From Ligilactobacillus ubinensis (GTDB lineage: Bacteria > Bacillota > Bacilli > Lactobacillales > Lactobacillaceae): a stretch of 64,000 bases of DNA. The translations under genes were made by a program, and so were the position numbers. Positions 51,687 through 62,234 of the stretch are shown in pieces; position 1 is the first letter of the stretch; the number at the start of each line of letters is the position of its first letter. The DNA is taken from contig NZ_JAIULA010000001.1 of the NCBI RefSeq assembly GCF_024160875.1, positions 165,283 through 229,282 of the forward strand, in the 5' to 3' direction. Below the pieces are notes generated by a model. That model had not been told where the DNA came from. It did no database searches and was given only the letters and a program-made list of their open reading frames with translations.

Positions 51687-54600
51687 TGGCAAACGTGGCA
51701 GCTACGTTTACGGCTAACATATCAGGCTACACTAGCGCTATGAGCAAAATGCAAAACGCGACTAAAAGTATGTCTGGCAAAGTATCCGGTTCAGCGACTA
51801 CAGGAGGAAAATCTATTGTAAAAATGGGCGCCCTTGCAGGATTAGGAGCAAGTGCTGCCTCATCTGCTTTTAACTTAATAAAAAGTGGAGTTAGCAGTAT
51901 GGTTTCGGAATTGAGTAGTTCAAGCGCTGCATGGAAAACGTTTAGTAGCAATATGAAATATCTTGGCAAAAGCTCAAGTCAAATTTCTAAAATAAAAAAA
52001 GAGTTGCAGAGTTATGCTCAGCAGACTATCTATTCAGCATCTGATATGGCTAGCACATATTCACAACTTGCAGCTGTAGGTACCAAAAACACTACTAAGC
52101 TCGTTGAAGGTTTTGGTAATTTAGCGTCCGCCGCTTCTAATCCAACACAGGCTATGAAAACTTTGAGCCAGCAAGCTACACAAATGGCAGCTAAGCCAAC
52201 TGTACAATGGCAGGACTTTAAACTCATGCTTGAACAAACGCCTGCGGGGATTGCAGCCGTAGCCAAAGCAATGGGCGAGAGTACCAGCCAGTTAGTGGAA
52301 GATGTTCAGAACGGTAAGATTAAAACTAGCGAGTTCTTTGAAGCTGTTGAAAAAGCTGGTAATACCAAGGCGTTTTCAAAAATGGCAACTCAATATAAGA
52401 CTGTAGGTCAAGCAATGGATGGGTTGAGGGAAACTCTAGCGAATAAGTTGCAACCAGCATTCGATGCGGTCTCTCAGGTTGGGATTAATGCCATCTCAAA
52501 GTTAGTAGATGCAATCGGTAGCATAGATGCACAAGGTGCTGCTAATAAAATGATTTCCGCTTTCAACTCTTTAGGAACAGAACTAAAGCCTTTAGCATTA
52601 AATCTAAAGACACTATTTTCTAATATATTTAAAGGACTTAATACAGATGGAGCAAGAGCTGCTTTTAACGGTTTATCTAGTATCGTATCTAATGTTATTA
52701 GTCATATCATTGGTATTTTAAATGGATTTGTCGTTGCAGCAGAAGAAATTTGGAATAGCATGAGCAAAGGATTTGCTAAAGCTTTTCAATCAGGAGATAT
52801 AAAGTCAATTGTTAGCACCATTAATGGCATCATTACTAATGTTTCCTTGATAATTCAAACCAGCGTTGGTGTGTGGGCTCAAACTTTATCGTCAATTCCG
52901 TGGAGTGCTGTTTTCAGCGGTTTGAAGGCGGCTGTAGGAACAGTAACTGGAACTTTATCAGGATTAAGTAAGATAATGTTAGCACTGGTTCAGAATTCTT
53001 TTTTTCAGGCTTTTGCAGTAGGCGTTCTAACAATCTTGGTTGCTTATAAAACCATTATGAAAGTTTATGCAGCATTTGAAGCACTAAAAAAAGCAATTTT
53101 GGCCCTTAAAATATTAAGTGCACTCATAGGTGACTTTAAACTTTTCAGAGTTGCATTAGCAAGTATGGCAGCGGAAAGCAAAATAGCCGCCGCAGCACAA
53201 GCAGCTCTCAATGCGATCATGGCAATTAATCCTTTTGTATTAATAATTGCAGCAATTGTAGCTGTGGTTGCAGCGTTGGTATTTTTTTTTACTAAAACGC
53301 AACTAGGTCAGCAAATTTGGCAAGATTTTGTGTCATTTCTTTCTAGTGCTTGGTCAACAATTAAAAGCACAGCTGTAGCGGTGTGGAATGGCATTGGTAG
53401 CTTTTTGTCAAATACTTGGAATAGTACGGTGAGTGGAGCAAAAGGTATTTGGAATGGGCTTGGTTCTTTCTTTTCGGGGTTGTGGTCAGGAATTAAAAAT
53501 ACGGCAGGTTCTGCATGGACAGGATTAGGTTCTTTTTTTAGCGGTTTGTGGTCTGGAATAACAAGTACAGCTACAAGTTTGTGGACTGGGTTTACAAGTA
53601 CGTTGTCTTCAATTTGGAGCGGTGTAGTAGGTGTTGCGTCGACGGTTTGGGGCGTGTTAACTTCGTTCTTCTCAACATTGTGGAACGGGATTGTTAGCGT
53701 TGCTCTAGCCTTGTGGAATACGTTTGGCTCATCTATAACAACTATTTGGAATGGAATAGTTCAAATAGCTAGTGGCGTTTGGGGACTAATCAAAGCAGTG
53801 ATAATGGGACCAGTTTTGCTTGTACTTGATTTGGTCGTTGGAAATTTTACACAATTAGGTTCTGATGTCACTTTGATATGGAATAAAATTGTGCAAGCAG
53901 CAACTACTTTGTGGAATGGAATTAAAGATGTTATAAATGGTGTAGTTTCTTTTATAGTGACGTATGCTGAAACCGTGTGGTCTGCATTCTCAAGCTTTAT
54001 CGTGAATATTTGGAACTCAATAGTTTCAACAGGGGAGTCTTTGTGGAACGGGTTTAAGTCCTTTATGAGCTCTTTGTGGGACGGAATTAGATCAACTGCT
54101 AGCTCAGTTTGGAATGGAATAGTATCATTTTTCACTTCCACATGGAATAGCATAATAAACACAGGAAAATCTCTTTGGAACGGGTTTAAATCGTTTATGA
54201 GTAGTCTTTGGGACGGAATTAAATCAACGACAATGAATGTATGGAATTATTTAACGTCCGCTATTCCTAATGCGATTAATACAATTAAATCCACAGGGAT
54301 AAATCTATGGAATAGTTTTAAATCAGGCGTAAGCAATATCTGGAACGGATTAAAGTCAACAGTCGTTAATGCTGGCAATGCGATAATAAACGGCATTCAT
54401 TCCGCGTGGAATGGTGTTGTGTCATGGGCTAGTGGCTTGTGGGGCGGAGTTAAGTCTGTTATAAGAGCGGCTTTGAATTTCAATTTATGGGACGCCGGCA
54501 AAGCGATTATGGATAGTTTTCTAAGAGGCTTAAAATCGGTTTGGAGTAGCATTACTAGTTTTGTTGGAAATATTGCTTCATGGATAAGGGAACACAAAGG

Positions 54601-54946
54601 ACCCATTAGCTATGATAAAAAGCTCTTAATTCCAGCCGGTCAAGCTATTATGGGTGGCTTTAATAAGTCGCTTCAAAGCGCGTTTAACGACGTACAAAGC
54701 AATGTTTCTAACATGGCTTCGCAGTTAGCCAATACCGTATCAGATTCAACTGCAGCAATTACTGCGGGAGATTTGAGTTACTCGTCAACTAGCGATACAT
54801 CTATACAGCCAATCGATTCAAGTGATCAAAAAGATAGTAATGTATACGTATCTAACGAAATTGTTGGCGATAAGATTTACACATCTGTAAAAACAAATGA
54901 AGCACGGAAAACTAATCTATCAACATTAAAGTTAGGAGGCTCGTAA
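51686..54946 (+). CDS. Tape measure protein
   Basis: This 1086-residue protein has an N-terminal tape-measure domain ([58 protein letters not shown]), hydrophobic segments in the middle (about 430-540), and a long region of Trp-containing repeats (WNGIxSFxSxxWxxI type, about 555-960) with roughly regular spacing. It sets tail length and may help DNA entry. GGAGGTGAGG precedes it. Confidence 0.93.
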   Translation: MANVAATFTANISGYTSAMSKMQNATKSMSGKVSGSATTGGKSIVKMGALAGLGASAASSAFNLIKSGVSSMVSELSSSSAAWKTFSSNMKYLGKSSSQISKIKKELQSYAQQTIYSASDMASTYSQLAAVGTKNTTKLVEGFGNLASAASNPTQAMKTLSQQATQMAAKPTVQWQDFKLMLEQTPAGIAAVAKAMGESTSQLVEDVQNGKIKTSEFFEAVEKAGNTKAFSKMATQYKTVGQAMDGLRETLANKLQPAFDAVSQVGINAISKLVDAIGSIDAQGAANKMISAFNSLGTELKPLALNLKTLFSNIFKGLNTDGARAAFNGLSSIVSNVISHIIGILNGFVVAAEEIWNSMSKGFAKAFQSGDIKSIVSTINGIITNVSLIIQTSVGVWAQTLSSIPWSAVFSGLKAAVGTVTGTLSGLSKIMLALVQNSFFQAFAVGVLTILVAYKTIMKVYAAFEALKKAILALKILSALIGDFKLFRVALASMAAESKIAAAAQAALNAIMAINPFVLIIAAIVAVVAALVFFFTKTQLGQQIWQDFVSFLSSAWSTIKSTAVAVWNGIGSFLSNTWNSTVSGAKGIWNGLGSFFSGLWSGIKNTAGSAWTGLGSFFSGLWSGITSTATSLWTGFTSTLSSIWSGVVGVASTVWGVLTSFFSTLWNGIVSVALALWNTFGSSITTIWNGIVQIASGVWGLIKAVIMGPVLLVLDLVVGNFTQLGSDVTLIWNKIVQAATTLWNGIKDVINGVVSFIVTYAETVWSAFSSFIVNIWNSIVSTGESLWNGFKSFMSSLWDGIRSTASSVWNGIVSFFTSTWNSIINTGKSLWNGFKSFMSSLWDGIKSTTMNVWNYLTSAIPNAINTIKSTGINLWNSFKSGVSNIWNGLKSTVVNAGNAIINGIHSAWNGVVSWASGLWGGVKSVIRAALNFNLWDAGKAIMDSFLRGLKSVWSSITSFVGNIASWIREHKGPISYDKKLLIPAGQAIMGGFNKSLQSAFNDVQSNVSNMASQLANTVSDSTAAITAGDLSYSSTSDTSIQPIDSSDQKDSNVYVSNEIVGDKIYTSVKTNEARKTNLSTLKLGGS

Positions 54947-55777
54947 ATGGATTTAAAAATTACAACTCTTGACGGAACTAGTGTTAAACTAAGCGATTAT
55001 GGTGCTAGTTTGATAGCTTTTGATGAAGAACCCGCTGAAATTGATAGAACTACGCAAAGTTTCAACGGTCGCAATGGTTCACTTGATTATGGTGGGCGCT
55101 ACACATCTAAAAAGATAACTGCGACCATCTTAATGAAATCAGATAGTATAAGTGATGATTTGAGTAAGCAGCAACAGATAAACGGACTGCTTTCAAATAT
55201 AGATGGATATTATATTCAGCAACTTTACAGTGATGATGGTTTGTATGATTTTTCAAGACCTGGAGAAAATACAGGAGAAATAACGTTTGCTGGCGGTGAT
55301 ACAACTGCTAACAAGCGTTTTTTAGTATATCGTTCAGATACTAATAGTCCTGATTTTCAAGGCAAGGCGGGAGATAAATTGCTCTCAACATGGGAGTTTG
55401 AGTTTAAAACAAAAGAGCTTCCATTCGGCGAATCGATAACACAGGATATCAGTGTTTCAAGTGGTGGGTCCGTGCAATATGGTGGAACAATCGCTAATAA
55501 TCAACTTGAATCTGGTTGGTACGTTCAAATTACCGCAAGCGAAGCTAAAAGTGCAGGGTTTGATTTTACAATCGGATCTAACCATTGGGAATGCAGTCAA
55601 ACAATAGAATCTGGTGATGTAATCAAGCTTGCCGGAATCACTAATTTACTAAATGGCGTTAATTTTAATGCTTTAACTAATGCGAAATATTTTGTTTTGA
55701 ACCCAGGCACAAACAAAGTTACTTCGACTTTGGCGGGCACAATAATTTTAAAAGACGTCAAGAATCTATATTTGTAG
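54947..55777 (+). CDS. Distal tail protein (Dit)
   Basis: This 276-residue protein starts right after the tape measure stop. Dit/tail-family features: FNGRNGSLDYGGRYTSKKITATIL, then a C-terminal galectin-like half. It forms the hub at the tail tip to which the Tal protein binds. Confidence 0.87.
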   Translation: MDLKITTLDGTSVKLSDYGASLIAFDEEPAEIDRTTQSFNGRNGSLDYGGRYTSKKITATILMKSDSISDDLSKQQQINGLLSNIDGYYIQQLYSDDGLYDFSRPGENTGEITFAGGDTTANKRFLVYRSDTNSPDFQGKAGDKLLSTWEFEFKTKELPFGESITQDISVSSGGSVQYGGTIANNQLESGWYVQITASEAKSAGFDFTIGSNHWECSQTIESGDVIKLAGITNLLNGVNFNALTNAKYFVLNPGTNKVTSTLAGTIILKDVKNLYL

Positions 55778-55790
55778 GGGGTGAGCAAAA

Positions 55791-58700
55791 TTGACGTTAT
55801 TTTATGATAAAGATGGTAATGGATTTATTGCTCGCACGACTTTTACAAGAGAAATAGACACTTCGGGCAATATTTCTATTTCAGGAACTATTTTTGAAGG
55901 TGATGATGTTCTCCAAAATGTTGGATATGGTTGGAGTTTTAAATTTCAAGATGAAAAATATGTAATCAGTTATACAAAGCTAAATGATGAAGATAATACC
56001 GTAGAGTTTGATGCCGTTCATAAGTTTTTGTGGGACTTTTCTAAATCCATGTTCTACGAGACTTGGAATGGGTCACATACATTTGTGGCGTATCTAAATG
56101 CTCTTTTTGACGATAGCGGGTATACGTATGATTTGCAGACAACTGTTGCAGCTTTCGAAAAAGAAAACTGGGGCATGAAAAGCAAAGCGGATTTACTGTC
56201 AGATATTATAGATCAAGCCGATGTTGAGCTTTCAATAAGTGGAACAAAAGTAACTATTAAAGAGTCTATTGGTGCAGACTTAACTTCAATAGCGAGATAT
56301 GGCGTTAACCTATCTGATTTGATTGAAGAAAATAGCATATCTGATTTCGCCACTCATGGCAAAGGTTTTGGCGAATATTATGATGAAAATGATACATCTA
56401 AAGGACGATTAACAGTTGAATATACATCTGATTTAGCTACAACTTATGGAATTTTAGACGTCGAACCGATTGCAGATGAAAAATATTCAATTGCTGCTAA
56501 TCTTTTAGCTGCTGTAAAGAAAAAGGTTGACGCTACTTTTGCAGTGTCGCTATCGCTGAATATGTATGATTTAGAAAATGCTGGTTATCCTAATTATGAT
56601 AGTCCAGAAGTGGGCGATTGGATTTTAGCAATTGATGAAAAGTTAAATTTCAAACGAAAAGTTAGAATTGTCAAACTAAAAGAAGAATTTAACGCTAATG
56701 AGAAGCGCATAGGCTACACAGTTACGGCTGGCGATTTGTCACAAGCTGAACAACTTCAAAGCGTACAATCTTCAACAGCTAGTGCTATTCAGCAACTTCA
56801 AAGCGATGTAATAACCGTGTATTATGCTGCAAACGGGAAGAACAGGACGTTTACAGGCACAGATGACCCTAACACGCTTAGTTTAACGGATTTGATTGCC
56901 AATGATATTTATTGGCGTACAAATGGTAATTATAAAGAACTGTGGATTTATGACGGAACACGGTGGAATCAGGAAATTTCTGATGCAACTGGTGTAGAAA
57001 TATCTAAGAACGTAGCAACCGCTATGGCTGATTCTGACAAAGCTACACAGGACGCCAACACAGCGGTAAGTGGCGCAAGTAGCGCCTTAGCCAAAGCACA
57101 GACTAGCATTGATACGGCTAATACCGCAAGCGATACAGCAACAGCGGTTCAAGAACAAGTTACAACCCTTAAGGGTGGTTCTACTATAACTTTAGCGGAA
57201 CTTGAAAACGGACTAGCTACTAAAATTTCAAGCGATGAGTTTACATCATATAAAACTCAAACGGATAATGCCTTGATAAATAAGGTGAGCAGTACAGATT
57301 TTGCGTCTTATCAAACTCAAACAGACAGTGCTATTCAACAACGTATCACAACAACGAATGCGCAAGCCTTAGTCACTACTACCGCTAATGAGTGGAGTGC
57401 AAATTTAAGCGCATTACAAGACCAAGTGAATAATAGTGCTGTGGGGACTAATTTAGCAGTAGGTACCTCAAATGTTTTAGCTACCGGTTCTTACGGAACA
57501 TGGGGCCAATCCAACACCGTGCTACAAACAACTGGAATGACTTTAACATCAGGAACAACGTATACAGCTAGGGTTTATGTTACGGGATGTGATATTGATA
57601 CTAACCTTTGCATTAGGGTTTACAATGGAAGTTCTCAACTTAAGATTTATGCTGGAAACAAGGTGTCAGCTAATACAAGTGGGTATTCAACAGTAACCTT
57701 TACCGCCACTGATAATGTAACAGGAAACCAAGTCTATGGCACAGTTTCTTATACTGCAAGTCAAAGTGCAAGTCACACAATATCATGGAAAGAGTTCAAA
57801 CTTGAAAAAGGTTCAGTTGCTACTGACTGGTGTTTAGCGCCATCAGAACAAGCTACCACTGTAGCCTTAACCGCAGTAAATACAGCATTAACATCAGCAA
57901 TTAACCTACGCGTGCAGAAAAACGACGTAATCAATCAAATTAACATTTCCACCGAGTCAATTCTGATAGGTGGTAGCAAGGTACACATTACTGGCTCAAC
58001 AACCATAGATGATGCAATTATAACTTCTGCCATGATTGATAGTTTGAGCGCAAGCAAATTAACCGCGGGCACGATTGATGCTTCGCAAATAACAGTTTTA
58101 AATCTAGATGCTTCAAGTATTGTTTCTGGAACGCTCACGGGTATTAGAATTATGCAAACAGGGACTGCATTTAATGCAACTATATCTGGTGGTACAATCT
58201 CAATACAAAATAGTGCGGGAACGTTTTTGGCTAAGTTCGGACCCAGTCTTGATAGCAATTATGTGCCTAACGGCGCATACATTGTGAATGGCGAAGGACA
58301 AATATTCTCTATAAATCAAGGCAATAGTGACGGCTCTAAAAGTATGGCCTTAGTTCAGGTTCCAAGTGATTCAACATTTGATTCTCCACATGTTAATATT
58401 TACAATGCGCGAATAGGATTTTCTGGTAGTCAAACATTTATCGGAAATTGGTTCACAAACCCGAATAGCCAAAACGCGATTGTTGGAAACGGTGGAGTAG
58501 CATTGATGGCAGCTTCTGATAATGCATGGACTTCAAATTCAGGGACTATCTTGATTAACGCTAAACCTGGGTCTGTCGATATTAATGTAGCAATGTATCC
58601 TAAACAACTTGTGGCCATAAGTGGAAGAACATACGCCTTAGGCGGTATAACGATGCGGAATAATCAAGCTATATTGGTAGATACCGGTAACCTGTGGGTT

Positions 58701-59072
58701 CAAACTGAGTCAACGGATCCAGCAAATGTGCATGCACTATCTTTTATAAATTCTTCATTGCTTTCTTTGAAGAAAGTATCTACAGCTTTAACTAAAGATA
58801 AGGCTAGAGAAGCGATAAAATCAGTAGACATCATGGAATATCAGTACATTTCTGAAATTGAACGAGGCGATACTAAGGTGTATGCAACGCCAATTATCGA
58901 TGACGTTAATGATAAGCCTGAATATACAATTCCGTATGACTGGATGTCTGCTGACGGTACGGGAAGAGATGATGGTACTGCTATCGGATACACAATAGTC
59001 GCAGTACAAGATTTATATGATAAGATTGATGATTTGCAATCACAAATAACAAAATTAAAAGGAGCAGCATAA
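55791..59072 (+). CDS. Tail tip / tail-associated lysin (prophage endopeptidase tail)
   Basis: This 1093-residue protein starts with TTG after GGGGGTGAG. The N-terminal 320 residues match the prophage tail endopeptidase/Tal fold (GWSFKFQDEKYVISYTKLND, SDFATHGKGFGEYYD). Next comes a coiled-coil stretch (about 405-550), a jelly-roll-like carbohydrate-binding region (about 555-680), beta-helical segments, and a C-terminal block with SVDIMEYQYISEIERGDTK resembling the intramolecular chaperone region of tail fibres. It probably makes the receptor-binding tail tip. Confidence 0.85.
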   Translation: MTLFYDKDGNGFIARTTFTREIDTSGNISISGTIFEGDDVLQNVGYGWSFKFQDEKYVISYTKLNDEDNTVEFDAVHKFLWDFSKSMFYETWNGSHTFVAYLNALFDDSGYTYDLQTTVAAFEKENWGMKSKADLLSDIIDQADVELSISGTKVTIKESIGADLTSIARYGVNLSDLIEENSISDFATHGKGFGEYYDENDTSKGRLTVEYTSDLATTYGILDVEPIADEKYSIAANLLAAVKKKVDATFAVSLSLNMYDLENAGYPNYDSPEVGDWILAIDEKLNFKRKVRIVKLKEEFNANEKRIGYTVTAGDLSQAEQLQSVQSSTASAIQQLQSDVITVYYAANGKNRTFTGTDDPNTLSLTDLIANDIYWRTNGNYKELWIYDGTRWNQEISDATGVEISKNVATAMADSDKATQDANTAVSGASSALAKAQTSIDTANTASDTATAVQEQVTTLKGGSTITLAELENGLATKISSDEFTSYKTQTDNALINKVSSTDFASYQTQTDSAIQQRITTTNAQALVTTTANEWSANLSALQDQVNNSAVGTNLAVGTSNVLATGSYGTWGQSNTVLQTTGMTLTSGTTYTARVYVTGCDIDTNLCIRVYNGSSQLKIYAGNKVSANTSGYSTVTFTATDNVTGNQVYGTVSYTASQSASHTISWKEFKLEKGSVATDWCLAPSEQATTVALTAVNTALTSAINLRVQKNDVINQINISTESILIGGSKVHITGSTTIDDAIITSAMIDSLSASKLTAGTIDASQITVLNLDASSIVSGTLTGIRIMQTGTAFNATISGGTISIQNSAGTFLAKFGPSLDSNYVPNGAYIVNGEGQIFSINQGNSDGSKSMALVQVPSDSTFDSPHVNIYNARIGFSGSQTFIGNWFTNPNSQNAIVGNGGVALMAASDNAWTSNSGTILINAKPGSVDINVAMYPKQLVAISGRTYALGGITMRNNQAILVDTGNLWVQTESTDPANVHALSFINSSLLSLKKVSTALTKDKAREAIKSVDIMEYQYISEIERGDTKVYATPIIDDVNDKPEYTIPYDWMSADGTGRDDGTAIGYTIVAVQDLYDKIDDLQSQITKLKGAA

Positions 59073-59509
59073 TGAGTAAATTAATTGAATTTAAGAACGC
59101 AGATTTAGTACCAGTAGGAAATTTTCTAGCACAAGCAAAATTAAAAGGAAAGGCAAGCCGCGGGCGTACTAAGCTGATTAAGCTATTGGAAGATAAAAAT
59201 AAGGAATATAACGAAGATAGAGAAGAAATTCGTGACCCATACTTTGCTAAAGATGATGAAGGAAAAAGCATTGTTAAAGACGACAAGTATGTTCTGAAAG
59301 ACGAAACAAAAGCTGACGATTTAAACAAAGAACTTATTGACCTAGCAAATGAAAACTCAAAGATTGAGTTCACGGAATATTCAGAAAAATTCAAGGCATT
59401 GTACGAAGCTTTGAACAACTATGATTATGAGTTATCCAACGCAGATGCAGTGCTTTACGATTTAGTATTAGATCAGTTAGAAAATAATTTTGAAAAGGAA
59501 GGTAAATAA
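59072..59509 (+). CDS. DUF1617 tail-region protein
   Basis: This 145-residue protein is charged and helical and matches DUF1617 proteins found after tail fibres (FKNADLVPVGNFLAQAKLKGKASRGRTKLIKLL). Its ATG overlaps the previous stop. Function unknown. Confidence 0.8.
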   Translation: MSKLIEFKNADLVPVGNFLAQAKLKGKASRGRTKLIKLLEDKNKEYNEDREEIRDPYFAKDDEGKSIVKDDKYVLKDETKADDLNKELIDLANENSKIEFTEYSEKFKALYEALNNYDYELSNADAVLYDLVLDQLENNFEKEGK

Positions 59510-59511
59510 TT

Positions 59512-59742
59512 ATGACAATTTCACTAAACAGATTAGCTTATAGCTTTGGCACAGACGGCACAACATCAGCAGTTCAAGTAGGCTTAAACGGTTCAGAGGA
59601 CAGTAACTCAGTTAGTGCTACTTTACAAATTACAGCTAGTGACCTAGCAACTGGAAAAACGCTTGATGACATGACTAAATCAGATTTCGAAACGCTAGCT
59701 AAATCCAAGCTAGCCACACTCACAGCAGTAACTACAGCCTAA
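59512..59742 (+). CDS. Small tail-region protein, unknown
   Basis: This 76-residue Ser/Thr-rich, beta-strand-like protein starts after AAGGAAGG. No family is recognised. Neighbours suggest a minor tail or lysis-module protein. Confidence 0.6.
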   Translation: MTISLNRLAYSFGTDGTTSAVQVGLNGSEDSNSVSATLQITASDLATGKTLDDMTKSDFETLAKSKLATLTAVTTA

Positions 59743-59796
59743 GGGCTTATTTTTTTACAAAAACTTCGGGTGGGCGGTTGGTGTTGGAGGTGAGAT

Positions 59797-60045
59797 ATGG
59801 ACGAAAAAAAGGACGGGCTAGACGTCACGAGAACGTTATTTGACCTTAGTACTAAAGTAGAACGGATAGACAGCAAACTAGATTTATTGATTAAAGCTGA
59901 TGATAAGGCAGATAAAGCATTAGCTAAGTCGATAGAAAATGAACATTCAATTGAAACTATATCAAAATGGACGTACGGAATCGGCATAGCGTTAATCGTT
60001 TCTGTTTTAGGAATAATCGCATTTTTTATTGAAAGAGGGATATAA
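59797..60045 (+). CDS. XhlA-like lysis-module membrane protein
   Basis: This 82-residue protein has a helical charged N-terminal part and a single C-terminal transmembrane segment (about 58-77), as in XhlA/hemolysin-type proteins that help holin and endolysin. GGAGGTGAG precedes the start. Confidence 0.75.
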   Translation: MDEKKDGLDVTRTLFDLSTKVERIDSKLDLLIKADDKADKALAKSIENEHSIETISKWTYGIGIALIVSVLGIIAFFIERGI

Positions 60046-60047
60046 AC

Positions 60048-60611
60048 ATGGAAAAAATTAAAAAAGTAGCTAAAGCAGTATGGACTATCTTGAAAGATAA
60101 TTCAAAGAAGATAAATTTCTGGGTGTCATTATTGACCTTGGGGTTAGTAGGCGTTTTGGTGTATTTGAAGTTGGCGCTTAAAATCGATATCACAAGCGCT
60201 TCTATTCTTTCTATCATTACCGCTGTTGGTATTGTAATTTCACTAATCGGGCAAATGTTAGGTAATTCCAGTGTGACAAGTGCTGGTGAATCACTAGACG
60301 CTACTAAGATTACTAAAGCCGCTGAATCACTTTCGACTACTTTGGAATCATTAGCAAAACAAGTCGAGCAAGTCAGTTCAACGGCTACACAAACACAAGC
60401 AACTGTATCGGCGGTTGCTACTACGGTTGGAGCAGATACATCAACATCTGATACAGAAGATGAAAGTACAAGTGACGCTTCAACAATCACAACTTCAATC
60501 GGTAGTGTGCTTGATTCCGATGGAAATATCGTAGGTGTGGCTTCGACGTCATCTTCGAGCGATTCCACAACAAACACAACAGCTTCAACAAGTGCAACGA
60601 CTTCAAAATAA
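60048..60611 (+). CDS. Phage holin
   Basis: This 187-residue protein has an amphipathic N-terminus, two membrane segments (about 25-42 and 51-70) and a long Ser/Thr-rich tail. The size, topology and place directly before the endolysin gene mark it as the holin. The tail is unusually long for LLH/phi-LC3-type holins. Confidence 0.8.
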   Translation: MEKIKKVAKAVWTILKDNSKKINFWVSLLTLGLVGVLVYLKLALKIDITSASILSIITAVGIVISLIGQMLGNSSVTSAGESLDATKITKAAESLSTTLESLAKQVEQVSSTATQTQATVSAVATTVGADTSTSDTEDESTSDASTITTSIGSVLDSDGNIVGVASTSSSSDSTTNTTASTSATTSK

Positions 60612-60621
60612 GGAGGTTCAC

Positions 60622-61899
60622 ATGAAACTCAAAAAGAAAATAATTCTAGGAGTGATTTCATTTGTCACTCTTTTTTTAGTTGCTGTAAAAATATCAGCTA
60701 ACACATTAGGCTTTGATGTAGCACATTATCAAGACTCGTCACTTAGCTACATGCAAACACTAAAAAGTAACGGTGGTTCGTTTGTAATCGTTAAGTTAGG
60801 TGGCTCTGGTGGCAGTGAAGGGAAACATTATCAAAATCCTAGCGCAAGTGCTCAATTAGCTAATGCTGCTAATGCAGGAATGAATGTCGGTGGATACTTT
60901 TGGGGACAGTTTGGTTCTAGTGTTTCTAGTGCTAAAAGCATGGCCAGTCTAGCCTTATCAGATGCTAAAGCGGACGGATTGAAAAAAGGCTCTGTAATCG
61001 CACTTGATTACGAAGCTGGGGCTAGTTCAGATAAAGAAGCAAACACAACAGCTATCATAGCCTTTATGCAAGCTATTGAAGATGGCAGATATAAACCAGT
61101 TTTATATTCTGGATATTCTTATTTAAAAACATATATTAATTCAGATGAAATTGGCCAAAAGTTTGGAACTGTTCTGTGGGTTGCAAGATATAAAACTACA
61201 TCAGCACAGACCGCACCGGATTTTAACTATTTTCCATCAATGAACTATGTTGCTCTGTGGCAATATGGCGATAATGTGTACGGACTTGATGGTGATGCAG
61301 ATTTAATTGGCATTATGAGTTCAGGCGGTGGAGTTACTACAACCACTAAAGTCACAGCAACAACTGCAACAAGCTCTGATGCTACTGTGACTGTCAAAAC
61401 ATACACTGTAAAAAGCGGTGATAGTTGGTGGAAAATAGCAAAAACATACAATGTTGATATGAACAATCTTGCGGCATTAAATAATAAGACGACTTCTGAT
61501 TATATTTACCCAGGCGAAGTATTGAAACTAAGTGGTAAGATTACAAACAATGTTTCTAAATCAAATAGTAAGAACAGCACATCGAAAACTACAAATTCGA
61601 CGTATACTGTAAAGTCTGGCGATACATTAAGTGAAATAGCAGCTAAATATAACACTACTTATTATAAGTTGGCTAATTTGAACGGAATTAAATCGCCATA
61701 CATTATTTATGTTGGTGAAAGTTTGAAAGTGTCTGGATCTACGGCAACATCAAATAAAGTTTATTACACAGTCAAAAAAGGTAACACAGTTAGTTATATT
61801 GCTAATAAGTACAGCACTACTATTACTAAGATTAAGACACTCAACAATTTATCCAATGTAAATCTGGTATATGTTGGACAATCATTGAGAGTTAAATAG
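60622..61899 (+). CDS. Endolysin: GH25 lysozyme with three LysM repeats
   Basis: This 425-residue protein starts at the ATG at 60622 after AGGAGG. It has an N-terminal signal or signal-arrest segment (about 5-27), a GH25 muramidase domain (GFDVAHYQD with Asp32; IALDYEAG with the catalytic acidic pair near 134-136; ALWQYG), a Thr-rich linker, and LysM domains at about 258-305, 325-372 and 380-425. It cleaves peptidoglycan at lysis. The signal segment allows holin-independent export. Confidence 0.93.
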   Translation: MKLKKKIILGVISFVTLFLVAVKISANTLGFDVAHYQDSSLSYMQTLKSNGGSFVIVKLGGSGGSEGKHYQNPSASAQLANAANAGMNVGGYFWGQFGSSVSSAKSMASLALSDAKADGLKKGSVIALDYEAGASSDKEANTTAIIAFMQAIEDGRYKPVLYSGYSYLKTYINSDEIGQKFGTVLWVARYKTTSAQTAPDFNYFPSMNYVALWQYGDNVYGLDGDADLIGIMSSGGGVTTTTKVTATTATSSDATVTVKTYTVKSGDSWWKIAKTYNVDMNNLAALNNKTTSDYIYPGEVLKLSGKITNNVSKSNSKNSTSKTTNSTYTVKSGDTLSEIAAKYNTTYYKLANLNGIKSPYIIYVGESLKVSGSTATSNKVYYTVKKGNTVSYIANKYSTTITKIKTLNNLSNVNLVYVGQSLRVK

Positions 61900-61970
61900 A
61901 TTAGTTAAGTTAGCATTCTTAGATTTAATAACATCAATATGTTAAAATAAAACGACCAACAAACATTGTT

Positions 61971-62008
61971 AAAGCCTCACTCCTTAATCGGGGTGGGGCT
62001 TATTTAAA
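61971..62008 (+). terminator. Terminator after the endolysin gene
   Basis: AAGCCTCACTCC pairs imperfectly with GGGGTGGGGCTT, then TATTT. Its sequence closely resembles the terminator after the Abi gene (63261-63293). Confidence 0.75.
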
Positions 62009-62017
62009 TATTTTCAG

Positions 62018-62033
62018 CCACAATATATTGTGG
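62018..62033. repeat. Perfect 16-bp palindrome upstream of the Abi cassette
   Basis: CCACAATATATTGTGG is a perfect palindrome. A similar one, CACAATATGTTGTG (one mismatch), lies at 62082-62095, and the P2 hairpin of the RNA (62175-62187) has the same CCACA/TGTGG ends. They could be operators for the 62118 promoter or relics of duplicated RNA stems. Outer bases AGCCAC (62016-62021) and GTGGCT (62103-62108) also pair. The 61900-62234 gap holds this, the promoter and the RNA. Confidence 0.65.
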
Positions 62034-62117
62034 TATGTCTATTACAAATAACGTTCATTAAATGTCGTATGGTTCATAAAACACAATATGTTGTGCTTTA
62101 TAGTGGCTTTATATCAA

Positions 62118-62146
62118 TTGACATTTCAAGTTGTTTAGAGTATAAA
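62118..62146 (+). promoter_or_regulatory. Strong promoter of the RNA-Abi cassette
   Basis: TTGACA (62118-62123) and TATAAA (62141-62146) are separated by exactly 17 bases, the best promoter in this part of the prophage. Transcription should start near 62153. Confidence 0.85.
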
Positions 62147-62152
62147 ATAAGT

Positions 62153-62218
62153 ATAGAGATCAATCCCCTTCGTTCCACATATTGTGGCAGATACGTTCTG
62201 TAGACGAAGGGTTTTTTT
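62153..62218 (+). ncRNA. Compact three-stem RNA with terminator, upstream of the HEPN Abi gene
   Basis: About 66 nt from the expected start point. P1 is 62166-62173 with 62204-62211 (perfect 8 bp). It encloses P2 (CCACA/TGTGG, 62175-62179 with 62183-62187, three-base loop) and, directly adjacent, P3 (CAGA/TCTG, 62188-62191 with 62197-62200, five-base loop). Seven T residues follow P1, making it an intrinsic terminator. Only 16 bases separate this from the Abi start. Most RNA should stop here, giving a small RNA in excess over the Abi message. From memory, an abiF-associated RNA motif has been described upstream of abiF-type genes; I cannot check identity. Confidence 0.75.
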
Positions 62219-62234
62219 GTGGGTGATAAAATAT

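Noticed and set aside
53390..54420. Repeat DNA in the tape measure gene
   Set aside because: The recurring WNG/W-rich segments are normal protein repeats of tape measure proteins, not a separate element.
60026..60577. 183-codon minus-strand frame over the holin gene
   Set aside because: It is caused by the Ser/Thr-rich holin tail read backwards and has no ribosome site.
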